A stretch of DNA of 64,000 nucleotides from Streptomyces sp. Mut1 (GCF_030719295.1 NZ_CP120997.1:4096501-4160500); one strand, 5' to 3'. Numbered from the stretch's first letter, positions 42,264-52,568 are shown. Numbers and translations are program-made. Notes: generated by a model not told the origin, from the sequence alone.

Positions 42264-43732
42264 TGTCGTCCTTCCACAAGGCCCGGCCCCGGACCCACCA
42301 TCACACCGGGACTCACCACGGAGCCCGGCCGCCCAGCCCCGGGCGCCGTCGGCCCGGGATCCCCAGCCCCGGGCGCCGTCGTCCCGGGAGCCCGCGCCCC
42401 GAGAACCCGCGCCCCGGGCACGGTCTCCCCGCCCCCGCCCCGGGAGCGTCCGGCCAAGTCGTCGGTGCCATTGGCCTCCTCCCGGTCGCCCAGCGGGACG
42501 GTCGCCGTCAGCCGGAACAGCCCGCCCTGTGCGGGCCCCGCCTCCAGTGAGCCGTCGAGCGCGCCCAGCCGCTCGCGGAGGCCGGCCAGCCCGGAGCCCT
42601 GAGCGGCGGGCGCAGCCGCCGTCGGCTGTGCCGTCGACGGCGACTGTGCCGTCACCCCGTCGTTCTCCACGTGCAGCACGGCGGTGTCCGCGGTGGTCTC
42701 CAGCCGGATCACGCAGCGCCGGGGGTCGCCGTGCCGCAGCACGTTGGTCGCCGCCTCGCGGACCACCCAGCCGAGCGCCGCCTGCACGGGCGCGGGCAGC
42801 CGCTCCCCGGTGCCGTCGCTCACCACGCACTCGATTCCGGCCGCGCTCAGCACCCCCTGGGCCCCGGCCAGTTCCGTGATCAGGCTGGCCTCCCGGTAAC
42901 CGCGCACCACATCGCGCACCTCCTGCTGCGAGGCGCGCGCTATCCGCTGCACCTCGACCATCTGATCCACCGCCTCCGGCCTGCCGCGCTGCGCCAGCTC
43001 CACCGCCAGCTCGCTCTTGAGCGCGATCACCGCGAGGTTGCGGCCCATCACGTCGTGCATGTCGCGCCCGAACCGCAGCCGCTCCTCGGCCACGGCGAGC
43101 CTGGCCTGTATGTCCCGGGCCTGCTCCGCCTGCCACATCACGCTCATGCTCCAGGCGCTCGGCCGTACCGAGATCAGGACCAGCACGCAGCCGAACAGGG
43201 TGCAGGGCACCACGCCGGCCAGGGTGCCGCCCCGCAGTCCGGAAGCGGCGAGCGCCCCGGTCGTCAGGAGGGTGAGGCAGAGCGACTCGATGACGAACCG
43301 CCGGACCGGGACCAGGAGCACGCGCGTGATCACGAGTGCCATCGGGGCGTTCAGCGCCATGAGCAGCAGCCCCGATCCGTGCACCCCGTCCACGCCGGTC
43401 AGCGTCGCCAGCAGCCCGACGGCCAGGAGCATGAGCACCACGGGGGCGAGCAGCCGCCGCCCGGGGAAGACCGACGTCCCGAGGTAGTGCTCGTAGGCCA
43501 CGGACAGATTGCGGTTGCTCAGCACGCACTGCGCCACGCTGACCAGGAGCAGCGCCACCCCCAGCGCCAGCGGCAGCGGCTCGTGCCGGATGTCGTGGTC
43601 GAAGGGAGCCCCCTGCCAGGCCAGGGTGAAGAGCCAGGGCATCGCGCAGATGGTGAACCGCGAGTACTGGTCTATCCGCTCCATCTTGCCGCGCTCCTGC
43701 CAGCTGCGGTGCCAGCCCCGAAGGCGCATCAC
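42260..43732 (-). CDS. DesK-like sensor histidine kinase
   Basis: This 490-residue protein has about six N-terminal membrane helices (residues 28-190). A dimerisation/phospho-acceptor helix follows (RLRFGRDMHDVMGRNLA), then an HATPase region (AATNVLRHGDPRRC, GSGLAGLRERL). The last 60 residues are a Gly/Pro/Ala low-complexity tail built from PGA-type repeats. It pairs with the response regulator that follows it. Confidence 0.9.
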   Translation of the reverse strand: MMRLRGWHRSWQERGKMERIDQYSRFTICAMPWLFTLAWQGAPFDHDIRHEPLPLALGVALLLVSVAQCVLSNRNLSVAYEHYLGTSVFPGRRLLAPVVLMLLAVGLLATLTGVDGVHGSGLLLMALNAPMALVITRVLLVPVRRFVIESLCLTLLTTGALAASGLRGGTLAGVVPCTLFGCVLVLISVRPSAWSMSVMWQAEQARDIQARLAVAEERLRFGRDMHDVMGRNLAVIALKSELAVELAQRGRPEAVDQMVEVQRIARASQQEVRDVVRGYREASLITELAGAQGVLSAAGIECVVSDGTGERLPAPVQAALGWVVREAATNVLRHGDPRRCVIRLETTADTAVLHVENDGVTAQSPSTAQPTAAAPAAQGSGLAGLRERLGALDGSLEAGPAQGGLFRLTATVPLGDREEANGTDDLAGRSRGGGGETVPGARVLGARAPGTTAPGAGDPGPTAPGAGRPGSVVSPGVMVGPGPGLVEGRQ

Positions 43733-43747
43733 GGCCCGTCCTCCCTG

Positions 43748-44557
43748 TCAGCGTCGCGGATCCCAGCGGAACCACCGCTGCACAGCAAACACGCCCACCG
43801 CCGTCCAGACCAACCCCGCCAGCGCCGCCCCGAGCACCTCCGTGCCTCCCGGTCCGCCGAGCCAGCCGGCCCGGATCAGGGTCATCACCCCGGTCAGCGG
43901 CAGGAGTTCGCAGAAGGTCGCCAGCCGGTCGGGGAATATCTCCAGTGGGACGAAGAAGCCGGAGCCCATCATCGAGACGAGGAACAGCGGCAGGGTCGTC
44001 AGCTGGGCGGTCTGCACGGTGCGTGTGATCACGGAGCTGACCGCGGCCAGAGCTGTCAGCAGCACCACGCCCAACAGCAGGCCCGCGAGGAGCAGTCCGG
44101 GGTGCTCGGGCGCGCCGAGTCCGAAGAAGGCCGTACCGGCGAAGACGATCACCAGGCTCTGTGCCAGGGCCAGCGCGCCCGCCGGCAGGGCGGTGCCCGC
44201 GAGGATCTCCCCGTCGGTGACCTCGCCAGTGCGCAGCCGCTTCAGGACCAGCTCCTCCCGCCGTGCCACGTACGCGGCGACCAGGTTCATGTAGACGGCC
44301 TGGAGCAGCACCGTCCCGATGCCGCCGACGAGCGCCGCCCCGGCCACGGTCATCCCGGTGCTCTTGAGGTCCACCTGCTCGAAGGTCGACTTCATAGCCA
44401 TGATCATGGCCGCCGGCATCAACAGCGCGACGAAGATCGCCGTGCGGTTGCGGGCGAGCAGCGTCAGCTCGGCCCGCCCGAGAGCCGTCAGGCGGGTCCG
44501 GGCCGTGGTCCCCGTGCTGGGCTCCGTGGCCGGTGCGGCGGTGGTCGCGGTCGTCAT
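43748..44557 (-). CDS. ABC-2 type exporter permease
   Basis: This protein of about 269 residues has six membrane helices and the ABC-2 permease pattern, including VAAYVARREELVLKRLRTGEV before helix 3 and FVPLEIFPDRLATFCELLPLT near the end. The ATG at 44557 overlaps the ATPase stop by four bases. With the ATPase it forms a daunorubicin-resistance-type exporter. Substrate unknown. Confidence 0.9.
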   Translation of the reverse strand: MTTATTAAPATEPSTGTTARTRLTALGRAELTLLARNRTAIFVALLMPAAMIMAMKSTFEQVDLKSTGMTVAGAALVGGIGTVLLQAVYMNLVAAYVARREELVLKRLRTGEVTDGEILAGTALPAGALALAQSLVIVFAGTAFFGLGAPEHPGLLLAGLLLGVVLLTALAAVSSVITRTVQTAQLTTLPLFLVSMMGSGFFVPLEIFPDRLATFCELLPLTGVMTLIRAGWLGGPGGTEVLGAALAGLVWTAVGVFAVQRWFRWDPRR

Positions 44558-45498
44558 GGAACAGGCACCTCTTCGGTCTGGGCGGCGGATTTCGCGATGT
44601 CGAGGAACGCCTCTTCGAGCGAGGCGGACCGGGCGTCGAGCGCCAGCAGCGGAACGTCGGACTCCGCGGCCCAGCGCAGCAGTTCGGTCAGGGACTCCTG
44701 GAGCCGGTGCGTGCGGATCTCGATCCGAGGGCCGTCGGCGGCGGCGCGGAGCTCCAGGGGCAGCCGCGCCGCGGGTATGCCGTGGGGCAGCTCGAAGCGG
44801 ATGCGGGCGGGGCGGGCGGCCGTCACCTCGGCGGTGGTGCCCGCGGTCACGATCCGGCCGCGGTGCATGATCGCCAGCCGGTCGGCGAGGGCCTCGGCCT
44901 CCTCCAGGTAATGCGTGGTGAGCAGCACGGTGATGCCGTCCTCCTGGAGGCGGCGCACCAGCTCCCAGGTGTCGCGCCGGCCCTCGGCGTCGAGACCGGT
45001 GGTCGGCTCGTCCAGGAAGAGCACCTCGGGCCGGCCGAGCAGGGCGAGCGCCAGGTCCAGCCGCCGCCGCTCGCCGCCGGAGAGCTGTTTGACGCGGACG
45101 CGGGCCCGGTGGCCGAGCCCGACCAGCTCCAGGGCCTCGCCGGTCGGACGGGCGCCGCTGGTGCAGCCCGCCCACATCCGCACCGTCTCGGCCACCGAGA
45201 GGTCGGACGGGAAGCCGCCCTCCTGGAGCATCACGCCTATCCGTGGGCGGACCCGGGAGCGCTCGGCGTACGGATCGTGGCCCAGCACCCGGACCGTGCC
45301 GGCGTCGGGGCGGGCGAGGCCCTCCAGAAGCTCGACGGTGGAGGTCTTTCCGGCGCCGTTCGTGCCGAGCAGGGCGAACAGCTCGCCGCGCGCCACGCTG
45401 AAGGAGACGCCGGTCACGGCCTCGAAGCCGCCGGCGTAACTGCGCCGGACGTCATCCGCCTGGATCACGCACTCACGGGACATGTCGTCGCTGGTCAT
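44554..45498 (-). CDS. ABC transporter ATP-binding protein
   Basis: This 314-residue protein has Walker A GTNGAGKTS, signature LSGGERRRLDLA, Walker B VLFLDEPTTGLD and the H-loop TTHYLEEAE. The C-terminal 90 residues form the extra domain seen in DrrA-type exporters. It is the first gene of the four-gene unit ATPase-permease-kinase-regulator. Confidence 0.95.
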   Translation of the reverse strand: MTSDDMSRECVIQADDVRRSYAGGFEAVTGVSFSVARGELFALLGTNGAGKTSTVELLEGLARPDAGTVRVLGHDPYAERSRVRPRIGVMLQEGGFPSDLSVAETVRMWAGCTSGARPTGEALELVGLGHRARVRVKQLSGGERRRLDLALALLGRPEVLFLDEPTTGLDAEGRRDTWELVRRLQEDGITVLLTTHYLEEAEALADRLAIMHRGRIVTAGTTAEVTAARPARIRFELPHGIPAARLPLELRAAADGPRIEIRTHRLQESLTELLRWAAESDVPLLALDARSASLEEAFLDIAKSAAQTEEVPVP

Positions 45499-45684
45499 GT
45501 CTCAAGGTTTCCTCCGCCGGACGGCCGACGGCAGTGCGCGCTGTCACCACCACCCATGACAAACGTCATGGGTGGCGCGAAGCGGGCCGGGAAAGCCCCT
45601 GGTGACGCGCCGAAGAAGCGGAAGCGCCGAAATACGACCAGGGCTCCCTGTACGAGCAAGACCCCCGAAGCGAGGAGGACTGCC

Positions 45685-45752
45685 GGTACGGCGAAGTCCA
45701 GGTACGGCGAAGATCCAGGTACGGCGAAGACTCAGGTACGAAGAAGGAGACG
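45685..45752 (+). repeat. Four 16-17-bp GGTACGGCGAAG repeats in the 45499-45811 gap
   Basis: Three units start with GGTACGGCGAAG (45685, 45701, 45718) and a fourth is GGTACGAAGAAG (45735). The 313-bp gap otherwise holds the ABC operon promoter and the terminator at 45771. I see no gene in it. Confidence 0.85.
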
Positions 45753-45770
45753 AAGAGGATCTCGGCATGA

Positions 45771-45804
45771 CGAAAGCCCCGGTCGAAATCGACCGGGGCC
45801 TTCG
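45771..45804 (-). terminator. Terminator 3' of the second tRNA-Gly(GCC)
   Basis: CGAAAGCCCCGGTCGA and TCGACCGGGGCCTTCG pair almost perfectly around a short AA loop just beyond the tRNA 3' end on the minus strand. Confidence 0.85.
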
Positions 45805-45811
45805 ATATGCG

Positions 45812-45884
45812 AGCGGACGACCAGGTTCGAACTGGCGACCTCAACCTTGGCAAGGTTGCGCTCTACCAACTGAGCTACGTCCGC
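45812..45884 (-). tRNA. tRNA-Gly(GCC), second copy
   Basis: The gene is identical in sequence to 41557-41629, with anticodon GCC and a complete cloverleaf. The two copies are direct repeats that flank the two-component/ABC block. Confidence 0.96.
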
Positions 45885-45964
45885 ATTGCAACCACTCGGC
45901 TTTCACCGGTGGAGCGAGCATCGCTCTACCCGATCCACCGGAGTGGTCGTGAAGAGCGATGCAG

Positions 45965-46036
45965 AGCGGGTGACAGGAATTGCACACTGCGCCTTCCCCC
46001 TGGAAGGGGGATGTTCTGCTACTGAACTACACCCGC
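45965..46036 (-). tRNA. tRNA-Gly(UCC)
   Basis: The 72-nt gene has acceptor GCGGGTG paired with CACCCGC, anticodon stem TCCCC/GGGGA and loop CTTCCAG, giving anticodon UCC. The T loop reads GCAATTCC, slightly unusual in lacking the common TTCGA form. Confidence 0.9.
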
Positions 46037-46225
46037 ACGCTGCTTGGGGTTCGGCTTTTCGGCCTTGCCCTTCGGCGTGCTCCAGACTCTAGCCGACCTG
46101 CGGGGGTGTCGCGCAAGTCGGCTCCCGCGAGGCGTCGCCCGGCGCCACCCTGACGGGGCGTCGGGCGCGTCCGCCGCGCGGGTCCGGCGCGGTCGGCCGG
46201 CCCGCCCGCCGGTCCGGGCGCAGGA

Positions 46226-46561
46226 TCAACTGGCTTCCTGGAACGCCTCGTAGACGCTCTTGGGAATCCGGCCCCGGGTCGGCACGTCCATCCGGTGCGA
46301 GCGCGCCCAGGCGCGCACCGCCGCGGGGTCGGGTGCGAGCGAGGTGTGCCGGTACGAGACGGGAACCTTGCCGCGTTTGCTGGCATTTGTCTGCTTACGA
46401 CCGGCCGCCATGTACGGGGCCAGGGCTTTGCGCAGTTTCTTTGCGTTGGACGGATTGAGGTCGATCTCGTACGACTTCCCGTCGAGGGCGAAGGAGACCG
46501 TTTCCGCCGCTGTTCCCCCGTCGATGTCGTCGGAGAGTGTGACCACTACGCGCTGCGCCAC
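46226..46561 (-). CDS. lsr2: Lsr2 nucleoid-associated protein
   Basis: This 111-residue protein begins AQRVVVTLSDDIDGG after a GTG start. It contains DGKSYEIDLNPSNAKKLRKAL and ends with the AT-hook-like DNA-binding domain (VRAWARSHRMDVPTRGRIPKSVYEAF, whose RGR core grips AT-rich DNA). AGGAAAGGA lies eight bases upstream of the GTG. Lsr2 silences AT-rich and horizontally acquired genes in actinobacteria. Confidence 0.96.
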   Translation of the reverse strand: MAQRVVVTLSDDIDGGTAAETVSFALDGKSYEIDLNPSNAKKLRKALAPYMAAGRKQTNASKRGKVPVSYRHTSLAPDPAAVRAWARSHRMDVPTRGRIPKSVYEAFQEAS

Positions 46562-46945
46562 GGATATCGGTCCTTTCCTACGGCGTCGACGCGTCTGACA
46601 TGCGTCGATGCCTGCCTTCCGGCTGTGAGCGCGGATGCGGCCCGACTGTTGTCGGTGTCGCGGGGACAATGCTGCTTTCCCTGGTAATCATTTGTACAGC
46701 GACTGGTGCCGCATTGTGAAGCCCGCCCAATTACCTGCGCGTGTCCGCCCGCTATGTGTGCCGCCCGCGATCATTTGTTTCGCGGGATTTTCGTGGCCGG
46801 TGATCGGTCGATATCTCGGCGTGATCTGCCCCGTTTGATATCTACCCGCGTAGAATTTCCGGGCAGGTACGCTGAGTGGACCCGCGGGGGTCTGGGGAAC
46901 CCCCCGGAGAAACAGCCGCACCACACCACCACACCGGGAGTGCCA
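46562..46945. promoter_or_regulatory. Divergent lsr2/purS promoter region
   Basis: These 384 bp are distinctly more AT-rich than the surroundings (for example AATTTCC, TTGATATC and ATTTGTTTCG stretches around 46770-46865). They lie between the lsr2 and purS starts and I see no gene in them. Local AT-richness upstream of lsr2 would allow self-binding by Lsr2; this is inference. Confidence 0.5.
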
Positions 46946-47206
46946 GTGGCACGCGTCGTAGTCGACGTCATGCTCAAGCCCGAGATCCTCGACCCGCAGG
47001 GACAGGCGGTGCAGCGCGCACTGCCCCGTCTCGGCTTCGAGGGAATCGCGGACGTACGTCAGGGAAAGCGTTTCGAGCTGCAGGTCGAGGGGCCGGTCGA
47101 CAACGCCGCCCTCGCCCGTATTCACGAGCTGGCGGAGACCTTCCTCGCCAACACCGTGATCGAGGACTTCACCGTCAAGGTGGAGAACGCCGAGGAGTCG
47201 AAGTGA
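46946..47206 (+). CDS. purS: Phosphoribosylformylglycinamidine synthase subunit PurS
   Basis: This 86-residue protein starts [18 protein letters not shown] and ends [10 protein letters not shown], the whole of the small PurS fold. It bridges PurL and PurQ in the ammonia-channelling complex that makes FGAM. GTG start; its stop overlaps purQ in a GTGA junction. Confidence 0.96.
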   Translation: MARVVVDVMLKPEILDPQGQAVQRALPRLGFEGIADVRQGKRFELQVEGPVDNAALARIHELAETFLANTVIEDFTVKVENAEESK

Positions 47207-47883
47207 CTGCTCGTATCGGAGTCGTCACCTTTCCGGGCACGCTCGACGACCAGGACGCCCTTAGGGCCGTACGGGTCGCGGGCGCCGAACCCGTATCGCT
47301 GTGGCACCGCGACAAGGACCTGCACCAGGTCGACGCGGTCATTCTCGCGGGCGGTTTCTCCTACGGCGACTACCTGCGCGCCGGAGCCATCTCCCGGTTC
47401 TCGCCGGTCATGGAGACGGTGATCGAGCAGGCGAGGGCGGGCATGCCGGTCCTCGGCATCTGCAACGGCTTCCAGATCCTGACCGAGGCGCATCTGCTGC
47501 CCGGCGCGATGCTGCGCAACAACCACCTGCACTTCATCTGCCGCGACCAGACCCTGCGCGTCGAGAACGCGGAGACCGCCTGGACCTCGGACTACTCCGC
47601 GGGCCAGGAGATCTCCGTACCGCTCAAGAACATGGACGGCCGCTACACCGCCGACGAGCACACGCTCGACGAGCTGGAGGCCGAGGGCCGCGTCGCCTTC
47701 CGCTACGTGGGCCGCAACCCCAACGGCTCACTGCGCGACATCGCCGGCATCACCAACGCCGCGGGCAACGTCGTCGGCCTGATGCCGCACCCGGAGCACG
47801 CCGTGGAGCCGCTGATCGGCACCGGTCGCACCGACGGTCTCGGTTTCTTCACCTCGATCATCAAGAAGCTGGTCAACGCATGA
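47203..47883 (+). CDS. purQ: Phosphoribosylformylglycinamidine synthase glutaminase subunit PurQ
   Basis: This 226-residue class I glutamine amidotransferase has its catalytic Cys in [10 protein letters not shown] and a C-terminal His/Glu in [22 protein letters not shown] is typical of PurQ. It supplies ammonia to PurL. Coupled to purS and purL by four-base overlaps. Confidence 0.97.
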   Translation: MTARIGVVTFPGTLDDQDALRAVRVAGAEPVSLWHRDKDLHQVDAVILAGGFSYGDYLRAGAISRFSPVMETVIEQARAGMPVLGICNGFQILTEAHLLPGAMLRNNHLHFICRDQTLRVENAETAWTSDYSAGQEISVPLKNMDGRYTADEHTLDELEAEGRVAFRYVGRNPNGSLRDIAGITNAAGNVVGLMPHPEHAVEPLIGTGRTDGLGFFTSIIKKLVNA

Positions 47884-50129
47884 GCCTGGACACGGTCAAG
47901 CACGCGGCCGAAACCCCGGACACCGAGCAGCCCTGGAAGGAACTCGGCCTCAAGGAGGACGAGTACACCCGCATCCGCGAGATCCTGGGCCGCCGTCCCA
48001 CCGGCGCCGAGCTCGCCATGTACTCGGTGATGTGGTCGGAGCACTGCTCGTACAAGAGCAGCAAGGTCCACCTCAAGCAGTTCGGCGAGAAGGTCCCGGC
48101 CAACGACGCCATGCTCGTCGGCATCGGTGAGAACGCCGGTGTGGTCGACGTCGGCCAGGGGTACGCGGTCACCTTCAAGGTCGAGTCGCACAACCACCCC
48201 TCGTACATCGAGCCCTACCAGGGCGCGGCGACCGGCGTCGGCGGCATCGTCCGCGACATCCTCGCCATGGGCGCCCGCCCGGTCGCGGTCGTCGACCCGC
48301 TGCGCTTCGGCGCGGCCGACCACCCGGACACCAAGCGCGTCCTGCCGGGCGTCGTCGCGGGCATCGGCGGCTACGGCAACTGCCTGGGCCTGCCGAACAT
48401 CGGCGGCGAGGTCGTCTTCGACGCCTGCTACCAGGGCAACCCGCTCGTCAACGCCGGCTGCATCGGCGTGATGAAGCACGAGGACATCCACCTCGCGCAG
48501 GCGTCCGGCCCCGGCAACAAGGTCATCCTGTACGGCGCCCGGACCGGTGGCGACGGCATCGGCGGCGTCTCGGTGCTGGCCTCGGAGACCTTCGAGTCGA
48601 CCGGCCCGGCCAAGCGCCCCGCCGTCCAGGTCGGCGACCCGTTCCAGGAGAAGCTCCTCATCGAGTGCACCCTGGAGATCTTCAAGGAGAAGCTCGTCGC
48701 GGGCATCCAGGACCTCGGCGGCGCCGGGCTCTCCTGCGCCACGTCCGAGCTGGCCTCCGCGGGCTCCGGCGGCATGCGCGTCGAGCTGGACACCGTGCCG
48801 CTGCGCGACTCCTCCCTCTCGCCCGAGGAAATCCTCATGAGCGAGTCGCAGGAGCGCATGTGCGCGATCGTCGAGCCGCAGCACGTGGACCGCTTCCTGG
48901 AGATCTGCGAGAAGTGGGACGTCATCGCCACCGTCATCGGTGAGGTGACCGAGGGCTCGCAGCTGGAGATCTTCTGGCACGGCGAGCAGATCGTGGACGT
49001 GCCGCCGCGGTCCGTCGCCCACGAGGGCCCGACCTACCACCGCCCGTACGCCCGCCCCTCCTGGCAGGACGCGCTCCAGGCCGACGACGCGGGCAAGCTG
49101 GCCCGCCCGGCGAACGGCGCCGAGCTGCGCGAGCAGGTCCTCAAGCTGGTGTCCTCGCCGAACCAGGCGTCGAAGTCCTGGATCACGGACCAGTACGACC
49201 GGTTCGTGCAGGGCAACACCGTGCTCGCGATGCCCGAGGACGCCGGCATGGTCCGCATCGACGAGGAGTCCAACCTCGGCGTGGCCATGGCGACCGACGG
49301 CAACGGCCGGTACGCGAAGCTCGACCCGTACACCGGGGCGCAGCTCGCGCTGGCGGAGTCGTACCGCAACGTCGCCGCCTCCGGCGCCAAGCCGCTCGCC
49401 ATCTCGGACTGCCTGAACTTCGGTTCGCCCGAGGACCCGGACGTCATGTGGCAGTTCGCCGAGGCCACCCGCGGTCTCGCGGACGGCTGCCTGGAGCTGG
49501 GCACCCCGGTCACCGGCGGCAACGTCTCGCTGTACAACCAGACCGGTGACACGGCGATCCACCCGACGCCGGTCGTGGCCGTGCTCGGTGTGATCGACGA
49601 CGTCACGCGGCGCACGCCGGTCGCCTTCGCGGAAGAGGGCCAGCTCCTCTACCTGCTGGGCGACACGGGCGAGGAGTTCGGCGGTTCGGCCTGGTCCGAG
49701 GTCGTCCACCAGCACCTCGGTGGCCTGCCGCCCAAGGTGGACCTGGGCCGCGAGAAGCTGCTCGCCGAGATCCTGATCTCGGCCTCCCGCGACGGCATGA
49801 TCGACGCGGCGCACGACCTGTCCGACGGCGGTCTGATCCAGGCGGTCACCGAGTCCTGCCTGCGTGGCGGGAACGGCGCCCGGCTGGTCGTGCCGGACGG
49901 CCTGGACGCGTTCACGCTGCTGTTCTCGGAGTCCGCGGGCCGCGCGGTCGTCTCGGTGCCCCGCAGCGAGGAGCTGCGGTTCAACGACATGTGCGGGGCG
50001 CGCGGTCTGCCCGTGACCCGCATCGGTGTCGTGGACGGCGACGAGATCGAGGTCCAGGGCGAGTTCTCCATCCCGCTGAGTGAGCTGCGTACGGCGCACG
50101 AGGACACGATCCCCGCGCTGCTGGCGTAG
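47880..50129 (+). CDS. purL: Phosphoribosylformylglycinamidine synthase subunit PurL
   Basis: This 749-residue protein is the small-type PurL used with PurS and PurQ. It has [47 protein letters not shown] and [10 protein letters not shown] near the C-terminus. It converts FGAR to FGAM with ATP and ammonia. A strong hairpin ends the purSQL operon. Confidence 0.97.
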   Translation: MSLDTVKHAAETPDTEQPWKELGLKEDEYTRIREILGRRPTGAELAMYSVMWSEHCSYKSSKVHLKQFGEKVPANDAMLVGIGENAGVVDVGQGYAVTFKVESHNHPSYIEPYQGAATGVGGIVRDILAMGARPVAVVDPLRFGAADHPDTKRVLPGVVAGIGGYGNCLGLPNIGGEVVFDACYQGNPLVNAGCIGVMKHEDIHLAQASGPGNKVILYGARTGGDGIGGVSVLASETFESTGPAKRPAVQVGDPFQEKLLIECTLEIFKEKLVAGIQDLGGAGLSCATSELASAGSGGMRVELDTVPLRDSSLSPEEILMSESQERMCAIVEPQHVDRFLEICEKWDVIATVIGEVTEGSQLEIFWHGEQIVDVPPRSVAHEGPTYHRPYARPSWQDALQADDAGKLARPANGAELREQVLKLVSSPNQASKSWITDQYDRFVQGNTVLAMPEDAGMVRIDEESNLGVAMATDGNGRYAKLDPYTGAQLALAESYRNVAASGAKPLAISDCLNFGSPEDPDVMWQFAEATRGLADGCLELGTPVTGGNVSLYNQTGDTAIHPTPVVAVLGVIDDVTRRTPVAFAEEGQLLYLLGDTGEEFGGSAWSEVVHQHLGGLPPKVDLGREKLLAEILISASRDGMIDAAHDLSDGGLIQAVTESCLRGGNGARLVVPDGLDAFTLLFSESAGRAVVSVPRSEELRFNDMCGARGLPVTRIGVVDGDEIEVQGEFSIPLSELRTAHEDTIPALLA

Positions 50130-50153
50130 CCCGCGGGCAGTTCGCCCATGCCG

Positions 50154-50186
50154 AGGCCCCCGACCGGTCCGACCGGTCGGGGGCCT
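50154..50186. terminator. Terminator between purL and the convergent MFS gene
   Basis: AGGCCCCCGACCGGT, a CCG loop and ACCGGTCGGGGGCCT form a perfect 15-bp stem followed by TTTGC. It can serve both flanking operons. Confidence 0.92.
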
Positions 50187-50233
50187 TTGCGATGTGCGTA
50201 CGGGAAATACCGGGCCGTGCCGTACGGGAGCGG

Positions 50234-51766
50234 TCAGGCCTTCCTACGGGCGCCCGGGAGCCGGGTGGACAGGATCAGGGCGAGGACCATCACTCCGGTG
50301 GCGCAGGCGAAGACGACGTCGGCCGATGAGGCGAAGGCGTCCAGGGCCTGGCGCCGGGCCGCGCCCGTGAGCCCGCCGATGTCGCTGGTCGTCCCGCCGG
50401 GGCCCTTGGCCGCGTAGGCCCTGCTGAGTACGGCTCCGAAGACGGAGGCCCCGAGCGCGGTGCCGAGGGTCTGGAAGAACCGGACGCCGGTGGTCGCCAC
50501 GCCCAGCTGACTCGGCGGGGCGGCCTCCTGGACCAGCTGGATGAGCTGGCCGATGAGCTGCCCGAAGCCGATCCCCATCAGGAGCATCGCGCCGCGCACC
50601 GTCCACAGCCCGGTGTCCGTGCCGAGCGTGGTGAGGACGGCGAGGGCGGCCGAGGCGAAGACCGTGCCGCTGACGACGAAGGTCTTCTGCGACCAGCCTG
50701 TCGCGACGAGGCGGCCCGAGACGAGGCCGACGACGGTCATGCCGATGGCCATCGGGACCAGGAAGAGCCCGGCCGAGGTCGCCGCGACACCCCGTACGAC
50801 CTGGAGGTAGATCATCACGTAGACGATCGACCCCATCATCGCGACACCGACCAGGCCCTGGATCGCGAAGCCGTAGCGCATCGGCCGGAGGCCGAAGAGG
50901 GAAAGGGGCAGGATCGGTTCGGCGGCCGTGGCCTGGCGCCACAGGAACAGGACCAGCGCGGCGACGGCGGCCACGGCCAGGCCCACGACGGTGGGCGAGG
51001 TCCAGGCGTAACGTCCGCCGCCCCACTCGGTGACCAGGAGCAGGGCGGTCGAGAAGGCGGCGGCCAGGCCGGCGCCGAGGAAGTCGATGCGGTGGCGGGT
51101 GGTGCGTACGGGGAGCCTCACCACGACGGCCGCGCCGGCCAGGACGGCGATGCCGACAGGCAGATTGACGTAGAAGATCCACCGCCATCCGGCGTGGTCG
51201 GCGAGGGCGCCGCCCAGCCAGGGTCCGAGCGCCATGCCCGCGCCGGCGATGATCCCGCCCAGGCTGCCCTTCGAGTCGCCGCGCTTCGGACCGGGCCCGG
51301 CCCCGCCGTCGTTCGCCCGCGCCGCGGAACCCAGCTCGTGCAGGACGACCATGGTCACGCTCATCAGCCCGCCGCCGCCGATGCCCTGGAAGGCGCGCGC
51401 GGCGATCAGCCCGCCCATGGACTGGGCCATTCCGCACAGTGCCGAACCGGTGAGGAAGGTGGCGAGCGCCCCGATGAAGACGGTTTTCGAGCCGAGGGTG
51501 TCGCAGAGCTTCCCGTACAGCGGCAGCGCGGCGGTCGCGGCGAGCTGGTAGGCGGCGATCAGCCACGGGATCCGGTCGACACCGTGGGCGGGGTCGAGAT
51601 CGCGGACGATCGGCACGGTCGCCGAGGACACGATGTTCGAGTCCAGCACGGCCAGCAGGATCGTGACGATGCAGAGTGCGACGGCGACGGTGACGCGGCG
51701 GTCGGTGGCCGGCCGCTCGGTGACGGCCGCCTGTGGAGGCACGGTCGCGGTCTTCGATTCGGGCAT
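50234..51766 (-). CDS. EmrB/QacA-type MFS transporter
   Basis: This protein of about 510 residues has about 14 helices with LLAVLDSNIVSSATVPIV in helix 1 and PLYGKLCDTLGSKTV after helix 2. The ATG at 51766 (MPESKTATVPP) follows GGGGAG with good spacing. It is divergent from a TetR gene and probably repressed by it. Drug efflux is likely; the substrate is unknown. Confidence 0.9.
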   Translation of the reverse strand: MPESKTATVPPQAAVTERPATDRRVTVAVALCIVTILLAVLDSNIVSSATVPIVRDLDPAHGVDRIPWLIAAYQLAATAALPLYGKLCDTLGSKTVFIGALATFLTGSALCGMAQSMGGLIAARAFQGIGGGGLMSVTMVVLHELGSAARANDGGAGPGPKRGDSKGSLGGIIAGAGMALGPWLGGALADHAGWRWIFYVNLPVGIAVLAGAAVVVRLPVRTTRHRIDFLGAGLAAAFSTALLLVTEWGGGRYAWTSPTVVGLAVAAVAALVLFLWRQATAAEPILPLSLFGLRPMRYGFAIQGLVGVAMMGSIVYVMIYLQVVRGVAATSAGLFLVPMAIGMTVVGLVSGRLVATGWSQKTFVVSGTVFASAALAVLTTLGTDTGLWTVRGAMLLMGIGFGQLIGQLIQLVQEAAPPSQLGVATTGVRFFQTLGTALGASVFGAVLSRAYAAKGPGGTTSDIGGLTGAARRQALDAFASSADVVFACATGVMVLALILSTRLPGARRKA

Positions 51767-51836
51767 GGCAGGGCTCCCCCTCCTGAGCGGCGCGGGCTCC
51801 CCGCCGCTGCGTGGAGTCCCACTGTCCAGACAATCA

Positions 51837-51883
51837 TGTACCGAGTCAAGTTTTCGCCTGGGATTAATTTTCATCCTGGTACA
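51837..51883. promoter_or_regulatory. TGTACC/GGTACA inverted repeat between MFS and TetR genes
   Basis: TGTACC at 51837-51842 and GGTACA at 51878-51883 face each other 35 bp apart, around an AT-rich core that probably contains both promoters. It is a candidate TetR operator, inferred from position. Confidence 0.5.
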
Positions 51884-51891
51884 GTGAGGTC

Positions 51892-52530
51892 ATGACCGAG
51901 GGGATGGGCCTGCGCGAGCGCAAGAAGATCGAGACGCGACGTCGTCTGCTGGCGGAGGCCACGAAGCTCTTCGGCGAGCGCGGCTTCGACCAGGTCTCGG
52001 TCGCGGAGATCGCCGAAGCGGCCAACGTGTCGAAGATGACCGTCTTCAACTACTTCGACAGCAAGGAAGACCTGGTCTTCGCGCCGATGGAGGAGCACGT
52101 CGGCGACGCCGCCCGGATCGTGCGGGACCGCGCGCCGGGCGAATCCGTGGTCGCGGCCATGCGCCGGCACTTCCTGGAGGCCGTCGAGCGCCGGGACCCC
52201 TCGGTGGGCATGAGCGACCACGAGGTGGCGCTCGGTCTCATCCGGCTCATCCAGCAGACACCGGTGCTGCTCACCCGCGCCCACGCCTTCTTCGTCGGCA
52301 CCCTCGACGAACTCACCGACGCCCTGATCGAGGAGGGCGAGGAGCCGGCCATCGCCCTCGTCGTCGCCTCCCAGGTACTCGGCGCCCACAACGCGCTGAT
52401 CACCGAGAACCACCGGCGCCTGCTGGCCGGTGAATCGGCCGACGCGATCGCGGCGGACGCCGTCAGGCTCGCCGGCCGGGCCTTCGACCTGCTGGAGACG
52501 GGCCTCGGCGACTACGCGACCCGGGCCTGA
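51892..52530 (+). CDS. TetR-family transcriptional regulator
   Basis: This 212-residue protein has an N-terminal TetR helix-turn-helix: [43 protein letters not shown] at about residues 15-58 (only the key segments are quoted by families). The ligand domain follows. It is divergent from the MFS transporter and likely represses it and itself. Confidence 0.92.
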   Translation: MTEGMGLRERKKIETRRRLLAEATKLFGERGFDQVSVAEIAEAANVSKMTVFNYFDSKEDLVFAPMEEHVGDAARIVRDRAPGESVVAAMRRHFLEAVERRDPSVGMSDHEVALGLIRLIQQTPVLLTRAHAFFVGTLDELTDALIEEGEEPAIALVVASQVLGAHNALITENHRRLLAGESADAIAADAVRLAGRAFDLLETGLGDYATRA

Positions 52531-52568
52531 CGGGCGGGGCACCCGGCGACCGGGCCGCCCGCAGCCGC

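Noticed and set aside
46706..46945. N-terminal extension of PurS from an upstream start
   Set aside because: GTG 46946 gives the exact 86-residue PurS; the upstream part is AT-rich promoter sequence.
47703..50099. Long open frame antisense to purL
   Set aside because: It mirrors high-GC codon bias of purL, has no family similarity and lies wholly within a certain gene. The same applies to long antisense frames at 37092-38894, 38930-40696, 13160-14344 and 54882-57770.
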